From Massilia agri (lineage in GTDB: Bacteria; Pseudomonadota; Gammaproteobacteria; Burkholderiales; Burkholderiaceae_D), in the NCBI RefSeq assembly GCF_024753255.1, contig NZ_JANUHA010000002.1:124001-188000 (forward strand): a stretch of 64,000 bases of DNA, read 5' to 3'. The translations under genes were made by a program, and so were the position numbers. Below are positions 33,814-43,437 of this stretch, in pieces. Position 1 is the stretch's first letter. Every line of letters starts with the position of its first letter. The notes beneath the pieces were generated by a model that had not been told where the DNA came from, did not search any database, and worked only from the letters and a program-made list of their open reading frames with translations.

Positions 33814-34803
33814 TTACATGCGCGAGACGGCCGGGCGCAGGATGGCCAGCAGGCCCGCTTCGGAGGTGCAGCCGAACTTCTCGTAGACGGCCTTGACGCA
33901 GTCGCGCAGCACGGCGTCGCTGACGTCCATGCGCGAGCGCGCGGCTTCGCGGCCGCCGCCCAGGCCCATCCAGAACGCCACTTCCATCTGCTGCGGCGAC
34001 AGCTCCACGCTGCCCAGGGCGCGCCAGATCCGCAGCGGCATCGGCACCACGAACTTCAGGAAGATGCCGACGGTGCGGCCGTGGACGGCGTCGTGCGAGC
34101 CGGCGCTCATCCACTGGGCGCGCGCTTCCAGCACCCCGCCGGCCAGCTCGAGCGTGCCCGCCGGCAGGCGCCAGGGATAGCGCTCGCCGAACACCACCGA
34201 CTCCACCAGGCGCAGGCAGAACGGCGGCAGCGTACGGCGATCAAAAACCTGCTGCTCCTGCGAGGCCAATTGGCCCAGCAGCGCGCCGGCCGAATCGCTC
34301 AGGAAGAGGATGTCGCCGCTGGTCGTGGCCAGCAGCATGGCTTCGTCCTCGATCACGCCCGACAGACCCGTGCCGGCGCCGGCCGCATTGCGCAGCGCGT
34401 AGTCGAAATAGTTGGCGACGCGGCCGAGGTCTTCCTCGTCGTCCTGGTCAAAGGCGGCGCCGCTGTCGCGCAGCAGGGTGAGTGTGCCGAGGGGATGGGC
34501 GGCGGAACCGAGACGCACTTCGAGCACGTGCTGGGCACGCGCTTTTGCCTCGCCCGGGGCTACGCCGAAGTCGACCGAATCGCCATAGAAGTAGCCGTTC
34601 GGCGGCGGCAGCACACCCAGCACGTTCGCTTCCTGTACATCCTCCGGCGCCTGCTCGGCGAGCAGGAACAGCTGGGACGCGCTGTTGGGAATCAGCTCAC
34701 GCACCAGCTCCAGCGCATCGGGGATCAGAGTCATCAGGTGCAGGCCACCGGAACACAGGATCCGCAGGCGCGCCCACTGGCGACTGTTCTTTTTACGGGA
34801 CAC
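33814..34803 (-). CDS. LuxR-type helix-turn-helix regulator with an N-terminal sensory region
   Basis: 329 residues. The N-terminal about 250 residues are alpha/beta with two hydrophobic core repeats (LGTLTLLRDSGAAFD and DILFLSDSAGALLGQL), consistent with a GAF- or PAS-like ligand domain, but I cannot name it. The C-terminal about 65 residues (VELSPQQMEVAFWM, SDAVLRDCVKAVYEKFG) fit a LuxR/GerE helix-turn-helix. It lies 73 bp downstream of a hybrid kinase gene on the same strand, so it may be its output or a co-regulated sensor. There is no REC domain, so a phospho-relay to it would need an intermediate. Confidence 0.75.
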   Translation of the reverse strand: MSRKKNSRQWARLRILCSGGLHLMTLIPDALELVRELIPNSASQLFLLAEQAPEDVQEANVLGVLPPPNGYFYGDSVDFGVAPGEAKARAQHVLEVRLGSAAHPLGTLTLLRDSGAAFDQDDEEDLGRVANYFDYALRNAAGAGTGLSGVIEDEAMLLATTSGDILFLSDSAGALLGQLASQEQQVFDRRTLPPFCLRLVESVVFGERYPWRLPAGTLELAGGVLEARAQWMSAGSHDAVHGRTVGIFLKFVVPMPLRIWRALGSVELSPQQMEVAFWMGLGGGREAARSRMDVSDAVLRDCVKAVYEKFGCTSEAGLLAILRPAVSRM

Positions 34804-34876
34804 GGCGAAGGCGAGAAATGCAGATGTCGAGGAGTTAACAATATTGCTGACTTACTGCAACAAAGTCAACCAGCTT

Positions 34877-37642
34877 TCACCTCGCGCCTGCGATATCCGG
34901 TTCCTCGGCGGCTGTGCAATCGAGTCCTGCCAGAATGTCGGCCAGCGCGCGGAACTCCACCGGCTTGACCAGGTGATGGTCGAAGCCCGCCTGCTTCGAC
35001 AGGTCGCGGTCGCGCGCCTGGCCGTAGCCGGTGAGCGCGATGAAGGTCGCCTTCGGATGCTCGCGGCGCAGGCGGCGCGCCAGTTCGTAGCCGGTCATGT
35101 CGGGCAGGCCGATGTCGAGGATGAAGGCCTGCGCGCGCGCGATGTCGCTCGAGGCCAGGGTGCGCACGCCGTCCTCGAACACATTCACGGTATGGCCCTG
35201 GGCGCGCAGCAGCACGGCGAGGGACTGCGCGGCGTCGGCATTGTCGTCGACGATGGTGAGCACGCAGGGCGTGACGCTGCGCCTGCCGGCGCGCGGACGG
35301 CCCGGCGCCTGCGGCCTGGCCGCATCGGCCGCCGCCAGTGGCAACAGCACCGACACCGAGGCGCCGAGGTTCGGCCCGTCGCTGTGCGCCTCGACCTGGC
35401 CGCCATGCATCTGCACGATGGTTTTTACCAGGGCCAGGCCGATGCCCAGGCCGCCCTGCGAGCGGTCCGGGGTGCGCTCGGCCTGGGTGAACAGGTCGAA
35501 CACGTGGGGCAGCAGCTTGGCGTCCATGCCGGCGCCGTTGTCGATGACGGTCATGCGCGCCGACTCCAGGCCGGCCTCCAGGCGCAGCACGATGCGTCCG
35601 CGCGGCGGCGTGTACTTGGCGGCGTTGTTCAGGAGGTTGACCAGCACCTGCACCAGGCGCGTGCGGTCGCCCACCACCAGCACCGGGTGTTCAGGCGCTT
35701 CCACGACGAGGGCGTGTTCGCGCGCTTCGATGTGCGGGCGCGCCTGCTCGACGGCCGAGCGCAGCACCGCGCTCAGCTCCAGCGTCTCGTGCTCCAGCTT
35801 GACCAGGCCGCGCGTCACGCGCGAGACGTCCAGCAGGTCGTCCACCAGCTCCGTCATGTGGCGCACCTGGCGCGAGATGATGCTGCCGGCCTTCAGGCGC
35901 AGCTTTTCGTCGACGCTCGGCATGTTGATGAGCTGGGCCGCATTGGTGATCGGCGCCAGGGGATTCCTCAGCTCGTGCGCCAGCATGGCGAGGAACTCGT
36001 CCTTCATCTTGCTGTGACGCTCGGCCTCGGCGCGCGCGGCGCGTTCGCTCGCCAGCAGGCCCTCGCGCTCGCGGGCGGCGCGCTGCGCCATGTCGTAGAG
36101 GCGCGCATTGTCGATCGCGACGGCCGCCTGGGCCACGAAGCCGGCGATCAGCTGTTCGGTGCGCTCGTCGAACATCTTCGGCTGCGAGTGGCCGAAGAAC
36201 AGGCCGCCCAGCACCTCGCCCGAGCGCGAGCTGACGGACGCCGCCAGGTAGCTGCGCACCGGCAGGTGGCCCTTGGGCATGCCGTGGTGCGGCCCCATCC
36301 GGCCATAGCGCGGGTCCTTGGTGATGTCGTCGCTGCGGATCGGCGGGCCGCCATCGAAGGTGGGCTTGAAGACGGCCGTCGGACGCGGATGGCCGAGCTT
36401 CTCGAAGGCTTCGCGCGGCGCGCCGCTGAGCGTGTAGAGCAGGTAGGCGTCGCCGTTGGCGTCCTTGCCGTTGTAGAAGAAGGAGCCGAATTCGGCGCCG
36501 GTCAGTTCGGTGGCGGCGTCGGTGACGGCCTGCAGCAGGGTGTCGATGTCGAGCGTGGAGGCGAGCACGCTGCCGGCGCGGTTCAGGAGTTCGAGCATGC
36601 GCGTCTCTTCGCGCAGCGCTTCCTCGGCGCGGATGCGGCGCAGCGCTTCCCAGGTGCGGCGCGCCAGGTCCTCGGCCAGGGTACGTTCGTCATCGGTCCA
36701 GCGGTAGGGATGGTCCTTGTAGAGGAAGCCGGCGCCGTGCAGGCGGTTGCCGTCCTTGAGCGGGATGACGATCACCGAGTGAATGCCCAGCATCAGGCAG
36801 GGACCGGCGACGGCCGCGCATTCGGGATCGCTCGAGACGTCGTTGATGCAGATGGTAGTGCCGGCGCGCAGCAGCTCGAGCTGGCCGGGGGACAGCATGT
36901 CGATCGGCAGCGTGCCCTGGGCGGCGCCCGTTTCGACGCCGTCCTTCCACTCCTCCTTCACCGTGAAGATGCGCTTTGCCTCGTCGAGTTCGACGTAGGC
37001 GACGTTCGAGTTGGTGAAGTATTCGCTGGTCAGGCGAATGGTCGCCTTGAGCATCGGGTTGAATTCGGTCTCGCGGCGCAGCGTGTCTGCCAGCTTGATC
37101 TGGTAGGCGTGGCGGCGCTCGCCCAGCACTGCCTTGGTGATCTCGGCGAAGGTGACCAGCACGCCCTCGACCTTGCCGGTGTCGCCGTAGATCGGGCTGT
37201 ACGAATAGCTGAAGTAGCAGGTCTCGTAGTAGCCGTAGCGGTTGATCGTCAGCGGCAGCCCTTCCGAACCGAGCGCCTCGCCCTGGCGCACCTGCTGCCA
37301 CATCGGGCCGATGGTCGGCCAGATCTCGGCCCAGGTGACGCGCACGTCGTTGCCGAGCGCCGCATCCTGCTTGTCGCCGAGGATGGGGATGTAGGCGTCG
37401 TTGAAGAACTGGACGTAGGAATCGCCCCAGGCGAGATAGGCCGGCAGGCGCAGGTCGAGCACGGTGCGGACGGCGCTTTTCAGGCTGTGCGGCCAGGTAT
37501 GGACCGGGCCTACCGCTGTCGTCTCCCAGGGGAAGGCGCGCATCCGGCGCTCCATCTCGGAGATGTGGCTGTCCGAGGTGCGGCTATCCGACTTGAGGTC
37601 GGAGGCAGCCGCGTCCGGTGTCGTGTCAAAAGGCCAGGGCAT
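34877..37642 (-). CDS. Hybrid sensor histidine kinase (PAS-GAF-GAF-HisKA-HATPase-REC)
   Basis: A 921-residue soluble-looking kinase with no membrane segment. An N-terminal PAS domain (about 50-160, [16 protein letters not shown]) precedes two GAF domains (about 170-320 and 340-490). Then come a HisKA domain with H556 in LAHELRNPL, an HATPase domain ([28 protein letters not shown]) and a C-terminal receiver with D843 in [11 protein letters not shown] and PAS inputs without membrane anchors suggest cytoplasmic or light/redox/ligand sensing; there is no phytochrome Cys motif that I can identify. The LuxR-type gene 73 bp downstream is the only local candidate output. Confidence 0.9.
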   Translation of the reverse strand: MPWPFDTTPDAAASDLKSDSRTSDSHISEMERRMRAFPWETTAVGPVHTWPHSLKSAVRTVLDLRLPAYLAWGDSYVQFFNDAYIPILGDKQDAALGNDVRVTWAEIWPTIGPMWQQVRQGEALGSEGLPLTINRYGYYETCYFSYSYSPIYGDTGKVEGVLVTFAEITKAVLGERRHAYQIKLADTLRRETEFNPMLKATIRLTSEYFTNSNVAYVELDEAKRIFTVKEEWKDGVETGAAQGTLPIDMLSPGQLELLRAGTTICINDVSSDPECAAVAGPCLMLGIHSVIVIPLKDGNRLHGAGFLYKDHPYRWTDDERTLAEDLARRTWEALRRIRAEEALREETRMLELLNRAGSVLASTLDIDTLLQAVTDAATELTGAEFGSFFYNGKDANGDAYLLYTLSGAPREAFEKLGHPRPTAVFKPTFDGGPPIRSDDITKDPRYGRMGPHHGMPKGHLPVRSYLAASVSSRSGEVLGGLFFGHSQPKMFDERTEQLIAGFVAQAAVAIDNARLYDMAQRAAREREGLLASERAARAEAERHSKMKDEFLAMLAHELRNPLAPITNAAQLINMPSVDEKLRLKAGSIISRQVRHMTELVDDLLDVSRVTRGLVKLEHETLELSAVLRSAVEQARPHIEAREHALVVEAPEHPVLVVGDRTRLVQVLVNLLNNAAKYTPPRGRIVLRLEAGLESARMTVIDNGAGMDAKLLPHVFDLFTQAERTPDRSQGGLGIGLALVKTIVQMHGGQVEAHSDGPNLGASVSVLLPLAAADAARPQAPGRPRAGRRSVTPCVLTIVDDNADAAQSLAVLLRAQGHTVNVFEDGVRTLASSDIARAQAFILDIGLPDMTGYELARRLRREHPKATFIALTGYGQARDRDLSKQAGFDHHLVKPVEFRALADILAGLDCTAAEEPDIAGAR

Positions 37643-37910
37643 ATTGCTCGCAGGGCAAGGGATGTGGATAGTTCGATAACTCAGCCGCGGATCATAGCAG
37701 TCATTACACGGACGGGGCGTACGGATGAGTTAAATGGATAACATTGTATGACACATTTGTGCGCATTTGGCATTACCCGGACAGGGTAAGTTGTGGGGGT
37801 CGTTTGTCGGGATTGCTTTATGGCGCGGATGCGGGTCTACAATGGCCTTCGTATGCTGCGGGGCATTGTCTGGCTTGCAGCGTCGCTGCCACCTAGTAAA
37901 AGGAATTCAA

Positions 37911-38252
37911 GTGAAGCGTTCTATCCTGCTCGTCGCCCTGCTCGGCATCTTCGCGGCTCCTGTCACCCGTGCCGAAGAGCCCTCCATGTGCAAGTCAATG
38001 TGTGCAGACACAAAACAGCAGTGCGCGAACCGTGCGGGGAGGCTGACTGAACTCGATACCATAGCGGGGGAAGAAAAGAACCCGCTCGCAGACACCGCCA
38101 ATCGGATGCGGCCGGAATCGGCGCGTGAGGCGGAGCGCAGCGATTTCATGAAGCGCAAGCGGGAGCGGTTGGATGCGTGCGATGCGAGCTACATGCGCTG
38201 CACCCGCGGGTGTGCGCCGGTGATCTCAAAGAACGCAGCGTCAGCGAAGTAG
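37911..38252 (+). CDS. Small exported six-cysteine protein with mirrored Cx3C/Cx6C pattern
   Basis: 113 residues from the GTG at 37911, chosen because AAAAGGA lies 7 bp upstream and the signal peptide starts here (VKRSILLVALLGIFAAPVTRAEE); upstream starts would bury it. Not recognised. The mature protein is about 92 residues, highly charged and helical, with cysteines arranged C-x3-C-x6-C near the N-terminus and C-x6-C-x3-C near the C-terminus. This mirror order suggests a disulfide-stapled helical hairpin like CHCH/twin-Cx proteins, though those have no established homology here. It converges on the PhyH-like gene. A palindrome (TTACCC, five bases, GGGTAA) lies at 37773-37789 upstream. Confidence 0.65.
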   Translation: MKRSILLVALLGIFAAPVTRAEEPSMCKSMCADTKQQCANRAGRLTELDTIAGEEKNPLADTANRMRPESAREAERSDFMKRKRERLDACDASYMRCTRGCAPVISKNAASAK

Positions 38253-38267
38253 GCGTCTCCCGCTCGA

Positions 38268-38942
38268 TCAGACCGGCCGCTGCCAGGACAGGCCATAGGG
38301 CAGCTTGGGGGGGCCGAACACGAAATGCAGGACACGGCGGCGGCTATGTCCTTCCGCTTTCGAGGAAGCGTGTAATACGAGCGGTCTCATGGCGAGCACG
38401 TCACCCTGCTCCATCGCGCAGCTGACAATGGGGCCGGCCTGGCGCCGCATCCGCGCCTCGTCTGCACTGATCCGCCCCTCCTGATGCGAACCCGGAACAA
38501 ACTGAAGCGGGCCATCTTGCTCCAGGCATGCGTCGAGATGCACGCGCAGGGCGACGAGTTGTTCCATCAAGGCGGCTGGCGGCTGGACGAACAGGCCGCC
38601 CTCCTTTTCCGACCATCCGCGCAAGTCCGGATGGTCGACGCGTGCCGCAACTGGAATGCTCAGGTCCTGATGGACGGGGACAAGCCAGTTCCGTTCCACT
38701 GATTTTTCGAAGTAGATGCACTGGACCGCCACGAAGCCGCTTGGGATGAACGCTGCGATGTTGGGATGCTGGAGCAACCGTCTGGCAAGCGCCCGGCACC
38801 AGTCCTCGGCAAGCAGGCAGCGGGTGCCTACTGCGTTGGCATCGATTGCCACTGTCCTTGCAGCGATCAACTCGCACTCTCGTGCGGACAGCACTTGCGC
38901 AATACTGGCAAATCCGTCTGCTTCAAACTGCTTGTTGATCAT
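38268..38942 (-). CDS. Phytanoyl-CoA dioxygenase (PhyH)-like Fe(II)/2-oxoglutarate oxygenase
   Basis: A 224-residue single-domain protein. The jelly-roll Fe(II) site is readable: His-x-Asp in PVHQDLSIPV (about residues 90-99) and the distal His in LVLHASSKAEG near residue 197, followed by the Arg in SRRRVLHFVFG that binds 2-oxoglutarate. QFVPGSHQEG is the usual PhyH turn. Such enzymes hydroxylate small substrates or secondary metabolites. There is no pathway context, so the substrate is unknown. GC here is lower than in flanking genes, so a transferred origin is possible. Confidence 0.82.
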   Translation of the reverse strand: MINKQFEADGFASIAQVLSARECELIAARTVAIDANAVGTRCLLAEDWCRALARRLLQHPNIAAFIPSGFVAVQCIYFEKSVERNWLVPVHQDLSIPVAARVDHPDLRGWSEKEGGLFVQPPAALMEQLVALRVHLDACLEQDGPLQFVPGSHQEGRISADEARMRRQAGPIVSCAMEQGDVLAMRPLVLHASSKAEGHSRRRVLHFVFGPPKLPYGLSWQRPV

Positions 38943-39026
38943 GCGCTAGACCTGTTTGTTCGCGATGCCGCAATGGTACGTGAATCAAACCGAGCGTCCC
39001 AACGAAGTAAGCGGAGAACTTTGCAA

Positions 39027-40001
<975 letters not shown>

Positions 40002-40139
40002 GGCCTCGGTCCAAAAATATTGTTCAACAACAGCACCAACGCATTTAAGGCAATGTACGCTTTGACTCGGCGAAAAAGTTAACCGTTCTTGAGTAATTTG
40101 GTGATGATTTGATTGGAAAATATAGTGGGAGGAATGAAA

Positions 40140-40406
40140 ATGGCGCTACCAATTGTCCGCTTGGGCGACTCTACCTCACACGGTGGCAAAGTGATCTCCG
40201 CGTCGACTACGCACCTTATCGATGGAATCGGCATTGCCCGTGTTGGCGATTTGATCACTTGCCCACAAATCGGGCATGGCATCAATCTTATCGTGGAAGG
40301 GGCCGGAACCTATTTAATTGGTGAGCGCATGGTTGCGTTACATGGTCACCGCTGCGCTTGCGGATGTACCTTGATCTCCAGCCTAGCCACGGCCACCTAC
40401 GGGTAA
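40140..40406 (+). CDS. PAAR domain protein (T6SS spike tip)
   Basis: 88 residues from the ATG at 40140 (MALPIVRLGDSTSHGGKV), 6 bp after a GGGAGGA ribosome site. Another ATG at 40134 lies too close to that site. The protein is a single PAAR repeat unit: GDxTSHGG at the start, GIGIARVGDLITCPQIGHG in the middle and HGHRCACGCTLISS at the end, with the His and Cys residues that bind the zinc at the cone tip. It sharpens the VgrG trimer and may carry an effector. It is encoded convergently to vgrG and the immunity genes, so it has its own promoter, but it clearly belongs to the same cluster. Confidence 0.9.
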   Translation: MALPIVRLGDSTSHGGKVISASTTHLIDGIGIARVGDLITCPQIGHGINLIVEGAGTYLIGERMVALHGHRCACGCTLISSLATATYG

Positions 40407-40441
40407 GCACCATTCGCCTGACCAGACAAAATATTGCGGCC

Positions 40442-41074
40442 TTATAAATCGGGCCCCTCGCTGGCTACGACTCTCGGCTTGTACAAACGGTCGAGCTGTT
40501 TGAAAATCTGTTCCCTATCGCTTGAATCATCGCTCCGAAGACCTCGATAAAGACGAGAAAATTCTTCCTTTTCTACGGATTCTCTAGTGATGCCATAGCA
40601 TTCCAGCAGCTTGTTTGCAGCATTTATTGAGGCCAGAGTATCGGTCTCCGTTCGTACCATCGCCTTAAGCCCATCAATAAGATCTGAGGTTGCCATGTTG
40701 GAAGGAACATAGTACGCAGCTTTGGCACGAATTCGCTTGTCCGCACTTGACATGAGTTGTATAAACACGGAAAGCAGCGAAGAGTCAGGTTCTACACGAA
40801 AAAGATTCCACGCCGCTACGACTCTGGCCTCATCTCGCAAACTCCCGCTTTTTAGAAGCTCTGCCACAATCAGACACGCACGTTTCTGATCGGCTAGAAA
40901 AAGTCCATTTATGCTTTCCTCTGACCCTCCAGCCTTTACCATCTTCAACAGATAGCCGAACGCCATTGTTCGCTCTTGATGCGTCATTTCCGAAAAATAA
41001 ATTTCACTCAATCCATCCAAACGTTCTTTGTTATGCATCGAAAAGAAATCGAGGAAATTCCGGCATTCGCTCAT
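40442..41074 (-). CDS. Putative second immunity protein, paralogue of the upstream one
   Basis: 210 residues from the ATG at 41074 (MSECRNFLDFF). It is helical and HEAT-like with no signal peptide, so probably cytoplasmic. It aligns along its whole length with the protein at 41232-41828: matching N-terminal helix (FLDFFSMHNKE versus FENFMRQYKM), LFLADQKRA versus LFYLDPEKA, LLECYGITRE versus LLDSLNISCE, and EEFSRLYRGLRSDD versus EEYNRLIRALRSDN. The gap to the first copy is 157 bp. It is AT-rich relative to the chromosome. A role as immunity or orphan immunity is inferred from position and duplication, not from a recognised family. Confidence 0.6.
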   Translation of the reverse strand: MSECRNFLDFFSMHNKERLDGLSEIYFSEMTHQERTMAFGYLLKMVKAGGSEESINGLFLADQKRACLIVAELLKSGSLRDEARVVAAWNLFRVEPDSSLLSVFIQLMSSADKRIRAKAAYYVPSNMATSDLIDGLKAMVRTETDTLASINAANKLLECYGITRESVEKEEFSRLYRGLRSDDSSDREQIFKQLDRLYKPRVVASEGPDL

Positions 41075-41231
41075 GGTCGTCGATCGAAATTTGGTAGTTG
41101 GTTGATGTAGGTATCTGGCAAGCCGTGAGTGCCCGAGCCTATATCCACCACATGCATTTTGATTTCGCTTATCTTCTCCTGTTCCAAACGATTTTAAACT
41201 CTGGCAAGCCAAATCGATGTGTCCCTCGAAT

Positions 41232-41828
41232 TTAGATTATAGAACCATACCGTCGCAACTCAGCAATGGCTCTCTTTTTATCTGTAAGGTTATCGCTACG
41301 GAGTGCTCGAATCAATCGATTGTATTCTTCTTCGCGCTCGCCCTCGCAAGAAATATTAAGTGAATCTAGCAGATGCTGACTGGCTCTTGCCACAGCATCG
41401 GAATTCGCTTCCAATAAAATAACCTGCTTAAAAAAATCAAGTTTTACATCTGTCGTAGGCGTTCTATTAATAGCATCAACAACACGTGGCTTTAGTCTAT
41501 CTATGTAATTAGGAAAATCGTCGATCATGCGTTTTTGGTAATTTAGATCTCCAGAGTATTTAACTATCTGCTCCTGTAATTTATAAACATGAGCATAAGG
41601 ATTTCCGCGTGATTGTTCTTCTATTTGTTTCGTAACTGCAAGAGCCTTTTCTGGATCAAGGTAAAAGAGCCATTCAGCAGACCATGGAAGCTCTTTCACC
41701 AATAATTCGAAAACGGTTTTCTTCTCGTACTCGTCGAGTCCTACGAAAGCATCCCGACTATATCCATCAGCCTTTTCGCTTCCGGTCATCTTGTATTGCC
41801 TCATGAAATTCTCGAACGCCAACGTCAT
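41232..41828 (-). CDS. Putative cognate immunity protein of the CD38-like effector
   Basis: 198 residues from the ATG at 41828. This start lies one base after the effector TAA stop and is served by a GGAGAGGG inside the effector end, so the pair is translationally coupled. It has no signal peptide or membrane segment, so it would act in the cytosol, where the toxin would consume NAD. The protein is all-helical and charged (ELLVKELPWSAEWLFYLDPEKAL and LIRALRSDN regions). No family is recognised; its immediate position after a toxin gene is the standard immunity position. GC is low compared with rpoC and vgrG. Confidence 0.65.
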   Translation of the reverse strand: MTLAFENFMRQYKMTGSEKADGYSRDAFVGLDEYEKKTVFELLVKELPWSAEWLFYLDPEKALAVTKQIEEQSRGNPYAHVYKLQEQIVKYSGDLNYQKRMIDDFPNYIDRLKPRVVDAINRTPTTDVKLDFFKQVILLEANSDAVARASQHLLDSLNISCEGEREEEYNRLIRALRSDNLTDKKRAIAELRRYGSII

Positions 41829-41829
41829 T

Positions 41830-43437
41830 TTATCCCTCTCCGAATAGTTTTTTGGCAATCGCTCCGTTTGGTTCGATTTCCATTGAATCTACCAGTCTAC
41901 CGTCAGGGCTCATCCCCAACACATTAATGGACGTCACCTTGCCCTCTCTTACGATTGTTGTCCACTCATCTTCACGCCAAATATTCCCTCCGCGCGGAAA
42001 TCTTTTCTCAAAATCTTGAATGACGTCGATCTTACCGGTTGCATCGCTCGAGTATTTTGAGGATACGGCACCCCAGAAATCAGGTCCATGAGGCTCGATT
42101 CCCTCTCCCGCCCAAGAAAACGTCTTGTTCAAATCTCCCCAACCATCAATGACGCTGCCACCCGGCGTTTGCTCTAAAATAGTCTTCCCTCTTTCTTTTG
42201 CTATTTTAGCCGCGAGATCTTTATTGCCGGACCAGAACATCTTTTCTTTATCAGAAGTTACGTCCAGCCTGGCGATTATCGCATCCATTGCAGCCTGTTT
42301 TTCCGTCGATGTCTTAGCATCTTTAGCTGCGTCTACATAAGGTTGTAAAATTCTTTGTGCTTCGCCGATCTTACCTTCCTTAGCCAGTTGCGTTATCCGC
42401 TCCCTATCAGCGGCCGCAGCGGCATCGGCTACAGCTTGTTTCTTCCCGTTCGGCCCCTCGTGAGGCGATTTTATAGGCTCGGGCTTTTCTTTCAGTGAAA
42501 TCTCGGATGCGGCTTTCGATCTGGTTTTGACGTCGGGTGGCGCCGCTGCGGTGATGGCTTTTGGCTTTGATGCTTTGTATTCTGGCTTCTCCAGGACTTT
42601 ACCCGGTGTATCCCGTACCCGCTGCTTGAGCAGTTGCGCTCCCACAGCCTTATCTGTTTTAACACCAATGACGACCGTATGCGCCTCCTTTGGCGCAGTC
42701 TGCGCCAGCAGTTTCGCAAGCCGTGCATCGAGTTCCGCCAGCGCCCTCGGCATCTGCTTGATCGCATCCTGCTGTACTTGGTAAAACCTTTGTTCCCAGT
42801 CTATAAGTCTGCCGATCGTGACCTTGACCGTTTCAAAATATTCCAGGCTTTCCAGCCGCGTACGTAGCGCCCGCACTATTTCCACGAGCTTACCGATAAT
42901 TTGCTTCATCGCTCCGAGAAGCGCTTTTTCGTATTGAGCGAACTTCACTGCGCGCAGGAACTTCAGGACGTCGCCCTTGATGAACTGCTGCAAGAAACGC
43001 ACCAATTCCACAAGCTTCGACGCTTCCTTGATCAACAGGAGCATGACGGCACGCAGCACGGCGCCGAGTTCTGAACCCGCGATACCCCCTACGACGGCGC
43101 CGGCCCCTAGCGCAGCGGCGCCTGCGGCAGCCATCGCAATGGGCAACGCTATAACAATGAGGCAAGCGCTCAGAAGCACCCATTCCATGAGGTCATCACG
43201 CTTTTCGGGATGACAGGCCAGCCGTACGATGACAGCGACCGCATCACGGGCGCTGGTTACAATGACGACACCAGGCACGAAACTGACCAGCATGTCCGCC
43301 ACGACAGCCGAAAGGGGCCGTTTGTCGGCAAACTCTCCCAAGAGGACCGAGCTGAGCCAATTCATACCTCCTACGACCGACTCCCAAGCGTCCTCAAGAA
43401 TTCCGTTCTGATCCGGTAGCGCAGGTTTTTGGCTCAT
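41830..43437 (-). CDS. T6SS polymorphic effector with C-terminal ADP-ribosyl cyclase/NADase-like (CD38 fold) toxin domain
   Basis: 535 residues; overlaps the vgrG stop by 4 bp (ATGA), so it is coupled to VgrG. The N-terminal part has hydrophobic segments (about 50-70 and 85-130) and long amphipathic helices to about 235, a region I associate with VgrG-linked effectors. A charged linker (240-390) leads to the toxin domain (about 396-535). That domain shows the CD38 active-site order: W402 in MFWSGNKDLA (CD38 LLWSRIKDLA, W125), E422 in TILEQT (CD38 TLEDT, E146), W455 in DFWGAVSSKY (CD38 VFWKTVSRRF, W189), and E489 or E491 in the NIWREDEW segment (CD38 NSTFGSVEV, E226). The likely activity is NAD+ hydrolysis or cyclisation. 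Comparison is from memory, so the assignment needs a structure search. Confidence 0.75.
   Translation of the reverse strand: MSQKPALPDQNGILEDAWESVVGGMNWLSSVLLGEFADKRPLSAVVADMLVSFVPGVVIVTSARDAVAVIVRLACHPEKRDDLMEWVLLSACLIVIALPIAMAAAGAAALGAGAVVGGIAGSELGAVLRAVMLLLIKEASKLVELVRFLQQFIKGDVLKFLRAVKFAQYEKALLGAMKQIIGKLVEIVRALRTRLESLEYFETVKVTIGRLIDWEQRFYQVQQDAIKQMPRALAELDARLAKLLAQTAPKEAHTVVIGVKTDKAVGAQLLKQRVRDTPGKVLEKPEYKASKPKAITAAAPPDVKTRSKAASEISLKEKPEPIKSPHEGPNGKKQAVADAAAAADRERITQLAKEGKIGEAQRILQPYVDAAKDAKTSTEKQAAMDAIIARLDVTSDKEKMFWSGNKDLAAKIAKERGKTILEQTPGGSVIDGWGDLNKTFSWAGEGIEPHGPDFWGAVSSKYSSDATGKIDVIQDFEKRFPRGGNIWREDEWTTIVREGKVTSINVLGMSPDGRLVDSMEIEPNGAIAKKLFGEG

Noticed and set aside
37773..37789. Short palindrome TTACCC-N5-GGGTAA upstream of the small cysteine protein
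   Set aside because: Six-base arms are expected by chance at this density; no second copy or known motif supports it.
41829..41858. An earlier start for the first immunity protein inside the effector
   Set aside because: The later ATG at 41828 has a GGAGAGGG ribosome site, and its homology with the paralogue starts there.
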